Assembly: GCA_013397075.1 (NCBI GenBank)
Contig: VWZS01000496.1
Coordinates: 930,001-994,000, forward strand
Length of the DNA stretch: 64,000 nucleotides
Reading direction: 5' to 3'
Origin: Rhabdornis inornatus
Taxonomy: Eukaryota > Chordata > Aves > Passeriformes > Rhabdornithidae
The first letter of the stretch is position 1. Each line of letters opens with the position of its first letter. Made by a program: the position numbers and the translations under genes. The notes beneath the pieces were generated by a model. That model had not been told where the DNA came from, did not search any database, and saw only the letters and a program-made list of their open reading frames with translations. Shown one piece after another: positions 25,901 to 37,900 of this stretch.

Positions 25901-28900
25901 AATTTCTTGATCAGTCCTTCAATTATTTCAAGTTGCATGTCAATTTTAATGTGATGGGAGCAAGGGTACAGTAGCTTTATACCTGTTAGCTTTACATTTG
26001 ATTTAATCTCTGAGATAGTGATTCAGATACTTGTCTCATAAATTACACAGTTCTTTGTATTTCCCTGAAAGGCAATAGCCAGCATCACTGGAAAGCCCTG
26101 TTTTTAAGCTATGAACTGGAGGGCAACCAGACTATATTACCCCTCTCTGTCTAGAATCCATCAAAATGTGGTTTTCTTTCACTTATTTGAAGGTTTATGT
26201 AGTTGTTCTTTTTAGCATTTCTGGAATAGCTTAAAATCCATCATTGCCACTTACAATGATCATTGCTTATCTTTGTTAAAAGTGTAATTTAATGCTATTC
26301 TAGCAATGTGAACCAGTACAAATGAGGATAAAAAGTTCTTCCTGCATCTTTAAAAAAAGAAAAAAAAGTACTTCAGTATATTTGTTTTAACCAAAAAAGA
26401 GTGAACTGGGAAATAATTATTGAATACCTGTTCTGGCTAAAGGCTGACAATACTGGGAAACAGGTTCAAAGTTTCATCAAAGGAGCTGCATTTTTGTGTG
26501 TGTACAGAGCTCTGAGGGTAATCTACATCAGTAGGTTGTAGAACCTAAAAATTTAGATCAAGTGAGAAATTTCAAGTAAAAAAGCCCCAAATTAGCTCCT
26601 TCCCACTATTTAATATTAATGCCTACATGTCTGGCAAAGGCAGTTCCCAAACTATAAACCACTCGGTATGGAGGATATTCTTGGAAACATCTACTATGTG
26701 CTTGCCTGTATATATGCATTTGACTATATGGTTATACATATGACTATACATAGACATTTCTGAACTAGACAAACCTTCAGTCTCACTCAGTGTGCTCTTT
26801 ATTTCCTCTGTAAATTAACCTCACTGAAACTGTTGGTACAATTGCTGAGCAAGAATCAGATTAAAATTTGACTCCCTGTATGTTGTAGGTGTATGTTAAA
26901 GAACAGATATCTCATACAGATAAAATCCTGGATTATTTTTTCCATCCTTCTTAATGCATAGTATTTTAGCCTAAGTGTTACCTAGTGAGAAATTGTGCTT
27001 AAATCTGGTGTAATTGTAAATAAAGTATTGGTTTTGATTTTTAGGAGCTTTCTGCCAGACTCCTGTCTATTCACAGTGATCAAGATCTAATAGTGGTGAC
27101 GTTTAAAACTTTTGAAGAAATATGGAAGTTTCTAACCTACCACTCACTGGGTAAAGTTGTTTGACCATACAAGAGTTCATTATGTTAATTTGTATTCGAT
27201 TGCACACAATTTCTGGGAAGTTGTTGAACACAATTTTGTGATTTATACACTGTGCATTAAAGTAATAATGGAGTAGTCTTTAACTCTCTGAAAGTTTGTA
27301 TTTTTGTGTAATTCTGTAAAATCGCAAAGAAAAGAAAAGGATTTTCTTTTTCTTAGGTTTTATAAATCATTGCATGGAGAATTTATTCCTAGACCAGTCT
27401 TTCTGGCTGTTTTCCCAAGAGGAGGAAGATACAGGCATTGAAGTCTGTATAAATGAAAAATCATTAAATTTGATGTACAGAAGTCTGCTAGTACAGGAAG
27501 GTAAGTAAGACTGTATATGCTAAGGCTGGGTTCAGGAAAGCATCTTTATTTAAAATCCCCAAGTCAGACATTAAGACCTATTAAAATACTTAATGAAGTT
27601 GAAGTTTAAATTTACTCACTCCAAATGCACCTTGTAAAGAGAAAAGAAAGAAACAAATACAGATTAGAGTCAGTGAGATCACAAAGGGATTGAAGAAATT
27701 GATTATGCACCTGGTACATAAATGGATACCAAAAGGATTAGGGAGTGATGTACATTCCAACTTGCTTAATATTATTATAGGCTCTGGAGATGTGCAGGAG
27801 AAGGATATAAACAGTTGCCAGGCTCGTGTGCTTCTCTAAAACAGCATCACCTGCTGGTACAGCTAGAGACAGGATAGGTGGATGATTTGTTTCTGCAGTA
27901 GGAATATGTAAAATTGCAGCAGTGCTTCATTAAGACATCTCTGCCTTTTTTTTTCATCAAAGACACACTAGACAGGAACATATAAATATCTGATGATCAG
28001 CAAGAAAATTCTTGACAAAGATTAGATTTTCAATTTCTAAGTGAATATTATTGACCTTCTTGAAGCCAGTTTTAAGGCGTATATGACACTAAAACATCAC
28101 ATAAAATGACATCTGCCCCACTGCTTTTGTTTTAGGATCTTTTTTTGTTTTATATCCTGATAATACAATACGAAAGATGATGGTTACAGAAAATGAAACA
28201 ACTTATTTTGAGGCTGGGGCTTTTACTGAAGATGTAACAGGTGGATCTGTGGATAGTGACAGGCCTTTGTGGTCTAATGCTTCTCTGGAGCCATTGGAGC
28301 CTTTCCATCAGTAGGTGCCTGACTCTACCTACCTATTTCATGTACATCTGATTCATCTGTCTGCTTAGAAATGCCTCTGCCTGGGGCGGGCAAAAATAGC
28401 ATGACTTTCTCAGTTTGGTTTGTTTTTCTGAAGTAGCAGTACTTTAACTATAATATTAATCAAAACATAAGTGTGTCTGAAGTGTATGGGCAGTGCTGAA
28501 ACTGAAAGCTAATTGTGGGAGAGATGCATCAGTTTTCATACGTATTTTAAATACGACTGGTACTGCCACAACATTTAGTGAAGTGTTCTATACACTAACT
28601 ACAATTTCTTTTTCTGCTTTCAGATGGTTTCTTAAAGGGTATTCTAATCCCATTGATTTTTCATATAAAAATGAATCTAAATCCATCAGAAAAGTTGGTA
28701 AGAAACTTCATTCAAACATCAACATTAGAATAATCCCAAATTTACTCTATGCTTTTGCTAGAACAGGCTCTAAAAAGTTCAGTAACTTTTTGTCCATTGT
28801 ATTAGAGTGGGGAAGCAGCTTTCAAAATTAGTTTGCAGTAAAATTTGTGAGAGTATAAATTGGTCTAAGACTAAACTAGAGAGTCAAATTCTAAAGACTT

Positions 28901-31900
28901 GTCTTTCCCCTTTATCTTCCTAAATATTACACAAGGTATTACAGAGTAATTGAGTTGAGGATGCCTCAGAAAATGCACCAATGTAATTGTGGATCTTCCA
29001 CATGCATGCTGCTTTATCTCATACTGCCAGAGAAATAAAACTTATGCAGATAGTTTGAACTTAGAGAGCAAATATGGCTTATTTTCTTCCATGGTGTCAG
29101 TTTAAATACTGTACTGACTGGTAAATACCCATATTTATCCCATAGGGATCATTTTAATTGGTTCAAAAGTGGTTGAAGTGCTTCACTCTGGCCCAAATTC
29201 AAAGCCCTTTGTAAGAGGGAAAGTAAGGACTTAAAACATTTCTTTTTACTGCTCCATGATGAAATCTGATAGAATTGTGAGAATATTTTAGGCTTTGCTT
29301 TCTAACAGCTGGGAAATGAGGATTTTCATGCTACTTACAGATCTAATCATCAAACCAAACCAATGAGGTTTGGATGCTTTAAATCTTGTCATAGCAAATA
29401 TTCAACTCACAGGTTCCAGGAATGTCTTTTGCTAAATTTATTCTGCTGAGTTGCTATTCTATTAAGTACATTTCTATTGTTAAATGGCTTTATCTGCAAA
29501 TATTACTTATTTCCTTATTACACAGCAATGGGATCCTGTCTAGCTGTGATGAGTTATGAAAGTATTGTTTCAGAAGAGCTGAGTTTCCAGGAAGGGGACA
29601 AAATTGAGATCCTTGGTTACTTCATTGAATGCATGGAATGGTTTCTTGGAAGACATGTGTTTACTGGCCAAATAGGTTTTGTAAAGACAAGTCATGTTAA
29701 ACTGGACTTATATAAAAATAAGTGAGTGATACATATTTGTCTCATAAACAAAAAAGACCTAGTCTCCTCATCTCAGCTTTAAAGTGCTGAACATTAAATT
29801 CAGGGTGTGGGGCTTTCTTTGGTTTGTTTGTGGGTTTTTTTGTTGTTTGTTTGTTTGTTTATTGTTGTTGCTGTTTTGGGGGTTCTTTTGTTTTGTTTTT
29901 TTTCTTTTGTTTGTTTGGTTTTGGGGTTGTTGGTGTTGTTTTTTTAATGTAAATTTTCATAGCATGTGTCAGTCAAAACTGCAAAAGAATTGGAGTACGA
30001 AATCTTCTTAAATGTTGAAAAATATTAGTCTGTAGCTGAGTTTCTTCCTGGGAAAAGAGGTTGCTGGGCTTATTATATTGGTTCAGTTTCTATTCTTTGG
30101 CTCACAAGATCCAAGCAGCTTTACCCTTGCAGAAAGTTTTCTTGCTGATCTCTCAAGATCTATGTTAAAGCATTCAAGTTCTGTTTTTTTTTTTTCTAGT
30201 ACCCTCAGTTATATGTCTTAACTTGCTTCTAACAGGACCTTTGCAAATAGCTGCTAATACTGCAGACTGAAACCTCTAAAAAGGGTGTATTTCATCATGC
30301 ATTGGCACCATGTAAATAGGCTGCTCGTATTAATATGCCTGAACTGTTTGCATGCTGAAACAAGGAGTTCTTAAATGCTGCTTGTAGGTCCATTTCATAT
30401 GTAAATTAAAGCTTATATTAGAAAATCAATACCATAAAGTCCTTCAAGACTCATGCTTCTAATAAATACTCTCATAAAATGCTATACAATGACACTGACA
30501 TAAAGCTTACTCTGATACGGCAGAAACTGTTAGCTGTGAGCATAGTTACTATCAGTTTATATGTGTATTTTATAAATTGACTGAAACTAATTTTGAACAC
30601 AGCACAACCTAGAATGTAAAGATTACATTAGTTTCTCTAACAAGTTTATATTTGGCTGATGCAGTGAGCTCCTTAAGCCAAATCTGCTTTCAAGTACCTT
30701 CAAAGTTACTCTTTTCCTTGCTAGACCACAAGATTTGGATTTTCTTGAAGCAGAAGAGCTATCATTTTTTTCAAAAGAAAAAAATTTGGAAGAAGTAGTA
30801 CATTTGTTGAAACAAACCTCCATCACAGATGTTTGCTCTGTGTACAGAATAGGTAAGTATGAGTTTTATTTCTTTTTACTGCACAAGATATGTGTGTCAT
30901 TCCTATACCCCTGTTAGAAAATTATTTTTTCAATGACATCCCAGCATTTACACCTATTTTGAAATATCTTGGTATTCAATTAGATCTTTGATATGGCATG
31001 TAAAAAAATCCTTTATATTATCTTTGCTATTTTTTTTGCTGTTTCAAGACTTCCCAGCAGAGGATTTGTAAATCTTTTGTCTTTTCTTCTTTTTCCTGAG
31101 TGAATTTAAACAAGAGGCTTTTAAAAACTTATTGAGCTGCACAAATCTCCAAGCTTTTACATTACTGAATCATAAATTATAATTTCACATGGCTGCATTA
31201 CAAAAAGCAGTATGTTCACCCAAACACTGCTGGCTTTTTGTCTTGGGAAAGGTAGCACAGCATAATAATTATTGACAGCTAATGCAAACACCTCTTCATG
31301 GTTAATTTAATTTTCAAAGGTATAGAAAAGTAGCAAAATCTAGTCGTAGAAGCATAATCTCTGATACAGCTGTTATTTCTCTGTGCTGTGCATGAGCAAT
31401 TGGGATAACTGGGGTTTCACCTTTATAGATTTACTGTGAGGCAGGGTGGTGTAATAGTCTTGCTGAACTGAAGAGAGGCAGTGATTTCTTATTCCACCAC
31501 AGGCTGTTGGTGATGCATATGCTTGTCTAATATCTGACACAATTTTATCTGCATTAGTGCTTTCCTGAGAGACAGGCCCATAGGCTCCAGGTTGAAAGGA
31601 CCTGCAGTGTAGGTTGGAGTAAGGTGCATTGGTTTAATTCTGCAACTCAGAGATTGTGTGTGTGTGAGTGTGAACAGTAACTAGGGCATGTCACATCTGC
31701 CATGGCAACGTGCAAAATGCCTCCACATCTCACCTCCTGTGCTCTAATGAGAATGTGGGAACAGCAGCTCAAACCTCTAAGGTACTAATGCATGTCATGG
31801 GTTTAATGGACACACTGCTATTTTTGTGGTTCTGCATTTTTCACTACATCTCCTCCCTAATCTTTGTAAGTAGCACCTTCTTTTGCATCTTCCCCAGCTC

Positions 31901-34900
31901 ATAGTAGTCTTTACCACTTTTCTCTTAAACAGCTCCATTGATTCTCATAACTCAACTTATACAGAACAAGCATTTTCAATGTTCACTTGATACTTTGCTG
32001 TGTGATCTGACTACATGGATTTTCAATTCCTCTATCTACATCAATCTGCTGAGAAGTATTTACTTATGAGCACTTCCCTGATTAGATATTTAGAGCATTA
32101 AGTTACAGCTACTGTAAACATCTGTGGCTTTCATCCACCAAAGTCAGGAAAGCATTTATAAAAGGGAGATCCAGAAGTAAACAGTCAGTGAGAGGTCATT
32201 CTCAAAGGCCAGTAAAGTAGCTTTCCATCAGCTTAAATAGGTCTGTGAGCCTCTGCTTTTGTATATATACTTCAATCCTTCAGTACAATTTCTATTGCAT
32301 CAAGTGTATGAAACACAGTGAAAATATTCCTGAAATGCAGCATGATGATTGAGAAATATCTGGTACACAAAATAGTAATTCTTAAGTGCCCTACAGATTT
32401 GCTGTGTTTAAATGTAAAGCTAGATCTATAGTTATAATGTTTACAGAATTAAAAAAAATCTTTTAAAATAAGAGTGATTTTTTTTTCACCCACCTCGTAT
32501 TAGAATGGCTACAAAAGTCTGACACTTATACACAAACAACCCTAAATAACTTCCCACCCCTCTTCCCATTACCCAGGGAGTGACACTAAAAATACTGATG
32601 GTTCCTTGTTAGCTCATTTTATGAGTGGGTTGTGGAGAATGGTCATATCTTTGCTGCCCACTTGTATTTTAATGCAGCAGAAATGCCTCCCTCCTGCAGG
32701 ACACTTTGGCTTTAATTCTGACTGTGATATGCTCCCCACATATCTGAGCAGAGGTAGCTGCTTGAGGATAGCCATGTAGAAACAATGAATTGTGTCAGCA
32801 GGAGGGTAAGTCCCTGTTAGCTTTGGGTCTAAGAATATTTCTTTCCTTCTAAATTTCCAGGATGTATCAAATTCTTCTGACATAAAGAATTATCAACTAA
32901 ATATAGCCTTATTTTAGGAGATTTAAAACTGAAAAATAACCAAGATACTATAACTAATATGATTTTTTTTCTTTCTTACAGATGAATTAGAAGAACCTGA
33001 ATTTCAGAAAGCTCATGAATGTGGTAATACTTCATACACATACAGTTTTTACATAAAATAATGAGGCTTCTGATGTTTTTGGTGTCTTTGCCAGCTATTC
33101 TCCTTCTAATGTCTCTTCACATGCTAATTTTCTTCTCATTGTTTGCTTTCTGAGATTTTGCTTTAAATCCTTCTTCCTAGGTTTTCTGTAAGACACTGTG
33201 GGTTTTCACTGATATTTAATGTCTTGCTTGGGACTTGCTATCCAACTGCAAATTGTATGACTTACTTTCACTGATGTGACACACATGCACCACCTCCCAG
33301 CCCCTCCACACTGTTTATCAAGGCAGAATACTGTTTATGGGGCACCTGGCAACTGCTGAGTTTGAATTCCAGCAGATTTTTTTGTCTACTAGAAAACTTC
33401 TTCCTAGAAATAGATTTCCCAAAGGAAATATTTTGTTGAGGATGCAGAATTATTTCCCTTTGGCATTTTGTTGCAAAGCTGTCACTATCATTACTCATAT
33501 TGTACTACATTTTCCTAAACAACAATTTTTGTATTTATGATTCTGCTGCAGTTTCAGAAATGAGATTCTAAGGGAATTGAGGTCTAAATCTGTAACTTCA
33601 AGCTCCTGTTGATCTGCAGCTGTAAACTTAAGAACTGACTATGGCTGTATACTCCAGCCCTAATCCCTGCCCTATTAACTGGGCTGAAAAACAGTGGGAG
33701 GACTAAAAATGGATGGAATATCTGTCTTTATTATGTCTGTAAGGTATTCAATGATGTTGTCACTAGGAGAATTTAAATCAATGACCACATCAGTTGCCAC
33801 GAATTAGTAATTTTGTGAAAGATAATCTGTGCCAGCGAAGAATCAGGGCTGATATTTGATTGATAGATGAAATCTTTTTACCCAATACACAGGCCCGGCT
33901 GGCCAGGACAGGACAGGAGAACAGAACCTTTGCAGGCACCCATACTTCACCATACACCCATACCTGAGACTTCACCAGCTCAAATAACACAGTCCTACTC
34001 CCTGCCCTGGCTGACCTGCCTTAACATGCTGTCACCACATAGGCATACCCTTGCTCTACTTGAATGGTTGAATTTCCATTTCTCTGACACCTTAAATACA
34101 GCCAGCATCCTTCCCCTGACCCTGGGCCCTTTATCCAGCTTTCGTTTCAGACCTTGGATCTTCCTACATTTCCTTCTGCTTACCAGCTAGTCTGAATTGT
34201 ATTTTTTTGGCAGGTGTCTTGTTCACATACACATGGAGAGAACAGAGAATGTACACTGACTGTGCTTTTTAGAGTATACACAGACAAAAGGAAGTTTGAA
34301 TTAATGCTGGACTTCATTTGGATTAGTGTTGGATCAGGCCCAGGGCCTGGCTAGACAAGTGTACTGATCACTAACCTGCTTACATGTGGCAAGTTCTGTT
34401 TATTCCCACTCTTCCAGTCTCCCACACTTCTTCATCCTCCTTGCTATTTTTCACACCTTTGGCTTGTCTGTCTCCTAGACATACTGTTAAGAGATCACGG
34501 TATGCTTACATAATGTTTTTGTAACAGCATCTTCACTGAAAAATGTTGTAGTTGGTCTATCAAAGGTCTTTGTGTGCATGCATACAGGGAGATGTGACCT
34601 GTAATTTATTTTTGAATTTCAGAAATCCCACACTCACCTTCTAGCCCAGGATCCACTAGCAAGAATGGCAAGATAGAAGAATTGCTAAAGAACTTCAAGA
34701 ATTTGGAGGCCACTCAAGCTGAAGGCCCAGCTGCTGAAGGGAAGCAATCTGCTGGCTCTTCAAAGACTGAAATATTGCCTCTACCTGAAGGGCCTTGTTT
34801 CCACATATGTCAAGAAGATATTAAAGCATCTGACATCTTTGAGCCATTGTTACTCTTCTTAAATAGGAAAGAGTATGAGAGCAACTTCAAAAGCTTGTAT

Positions 34901-37900
34901 GATTTCTCTTACTCATTTACCAATAGCATGTTTTATGGATTTTCAGAAGAAGAAGAACTGGTTAGTTTTTTAAGTTTAGCAAGGGAAGCAGCAAAGAAAG
35001 CAGGCCTGTCCTGGGCACTAGCAAGGCTGTGCTTTCTCTTAGGCAGGCTCAGTGTCAAAAAGCTGAAGTTTTCCCAAGCTCGGGTGTATTTTGAGGAAGC
35101 ATTGAGAGCAGTAGCTGGAGGGTTTAGTGATTTGTACTTTGTGATTGCTCTTTATACAAATCTAACAATCATCTACTTGACCCAGAAGAACAAAGAAAAG
35201 TGTACTCATATTTTTGACAAGGCTGCATCTCTTCTCATGGGAATTCCCAACTACATTTGCAGTGCTGACCTGGAGTCAGACATACTGAAGTATGCTCTGA
35301 ACAGGACAGTTTTGAGCCAGAACAAACATGCAGAGGCAAGGGCATGCTTTCTGCTGGCAAAACATTACAGTGCACACAAACAGCACCAAGAGGCACTGCC
35401 ATTCTTGGAAAGGTTTCAGCTGTTGCTCAATGACCTGGGTTTACAAAACAGTTTATCCAACAACTGTTACTTCAAACTGGCAGAGTCCTACCATGAAAAG
35501 TGTTTGCCACACATTGTATTAAGTTGCATAAAGGTTACCTCTCCCCAGAGCTCCAGTACCTTAATGGATTCTCTGAAAAGGATTGATTTAGTCATCAAAA
35601 ATGCTCCCAAATTATATGGCCTGGGAAAATTCAGACAAATATTCCCATCCCAAATTGCACCTTACCTCATACAGGCACTTTCTTCTGTGTTTACTAATGA
35701 GGAGGAAGGGCTGTGCAGCACTATCTATCTCAGCTTAGCAAAGCTGTACAGCCACCACAAACAATACAGAAAAGCCATTGCTTATATGATGAAAGCACTG
35801 GACTCTGCTTCTGCTAAGCCAGAGGAAACGATCAACTATTTGGTTTCACTTGCTTGGCTATATATTCTTTACAAGCAACATGATGTGGCTTTAGCCATTT
35901 TAAATGCTGTTGTAGGCTCTGCATGGAGCAATCCTCAGCAACTCGGCATCGCTTATAACATGCTTGCCATTGCTTTGAGAAGGACAAACAACACCAAAGA
36001 AGCTGCTGAGAGCTACTACAAAGCACTGCGTCTGTCAGAAGAGACTGAGATGACCCATAACCAAGCCATAGCCCTGGCTAATTTTGGGGCACTCTGCCTG
36101 CATGCAGCAGCTAGCAAGCTGGCAGAATATTATTTTATCAGGGCAGTTAAGCTATTCTCCAAGCTTCCAATTATGGACTGTGGTCAAGACTTTATCCACG
36201 TCCTCCTTCAGCTGGGATGTTATTATGTTGGTGGAACTGAAAGAGAGAAGGGAAGGTTTTACTATGAATGGGCTTTTTTAGTTGCAATGGAGACAAGTCA
36301 TCTGGAGAGTAAGTATATCTTTTATAAGTCACAAAATGTACTCTGTTTGGGAATGTTAGCTATATGTGTATGTTACATCTGTATTTAGAAGATGCATATA
36401 TTTGTTATCCTTCCTACCATGATTGAGGCAGTTTATGCAGGTAAGATGACTCTTACTATTTTATTTTGGAAATGAAGTTTGAAGTAACCTCTAGCCTTTA
36501 TTAACTTTGGAGGTGAATGAAATGGCAGTGGGATGTTCTTGTTATGATTTCTCTATTTTTTCATCATCTGTGCTGTAATTTGTGAAATAGTGGAAAGGAA
36601 TAATTTTAAAATTAATTAACTTTCATTTTAAAACAGAGATTCATGTTTGTATTTCCAATCTCTTCTCCTAGGTCAACTACAAGCAATTAAACTGCTGTGT
36701 CAGTTCTACAGCACAGTTGCTCCCAATGGGACTCAATGTGTCATCTACAATGAATATCAACTATCTTTAGCCAGAAAGATGTCCAACAAAGTTCTAGAGG
36801 GACAAATTTTGGAAACCATTAGTCAGCTTTATTTGTCTTTAGGAACAGAAAGGTAAGACATGCTGAATGACTTTCCTTTCATTCTGATTTTAACTTTTCC
36901 ATCCTGCAGAGGATCTCAATTTGTGCAAAAGCTATATGACTGATATTTTTTCCCTCTCTGTGCTTCTGTAATACATTTTATCAGAATTGAAAAGTCCAGT
37001 GCTAATGGAGAATTTTCTTGTTTCTTTTTAAGTAACTATAATCTCTCAAGGGAGACAAGATGTTCTGCAGGGATTAGCACTCCTTCAAAACCAATTCATT
37101 TAAAGAATCTATGTAAATACATTTTAAACCTATTATATGTTATGCAGCTCTTGATGACTGCTGTATCAGGTGATTTGTTTTCAATGATTTTTGCAAGACT
37201 TTTTTTTAAGACACCAAAGTACATATTCCAAACAGGTCAGGCATTAAATTGCCTCTATGTAAGTGTTTCTCTTCGAGGAAGGGCTTTTTTCAAAACTTAC
37301 ATAAGTATGAAGTAAACATGCAAACCTGCATAATTCTACTTTTCTGCAATTTCTATATTGCTCTTATTTTCAAAATACTGGTTTTTTTTGCTCTGGTCTA
37401 TTAAAATAGCAAGCTGCACAAGTTAAATTATAGTAGCAAGTGCTGAATAAACTTAGTTTTCTCTAAGAATGTGTTTTTAAGGCTGCTTTGTCTGATTTTT
37501 TTCTTGATGCAATAAATATTCTCAGTCATGGAAAGAGAACATTATTTTATTAGATGCCTATTTTAGCTTTAAGGGGCTGTAGTTTGAGCATCTAACGTGC
37601 TTAATAGGTCACCCAATTTATTTTGCTTTGTTAGAGCTTTTTAATGGTATAGTTGGTGACCATCCTCTGGAGAGACTGAAGAGAAAGGAGTTGGTTAAGA
37701 TTTAAAAGTGCCTGGAATTGCAGAAAGACTTCACTAGCTGGAGAACCTGCTGCTTTCTGTGCTTGTATACATGGAATTTGTATATCCCAGGAGCCTGGCT
37801 CCCAGATGTTGACTGTATAACCTTAGCATGCTACCAGATAATTGCACAAACTCAATATGGTATTAGACCACAGTATCTCAGTATTCTTTGTGTTAGCTGC

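Noticed and set aside
29784..30011. Cys/Phe/Leu-rich plus-strand frame resembling a membrane peptide
   Set aside because: It is the second GT-rich tract inside an SH3TC1 intron and has no coding signature.
35328..36281. Several 60-70-codon frames inside exon 10 on both strands
   Set aside because: They are shadows of the continuous 562-codon TPR frame.
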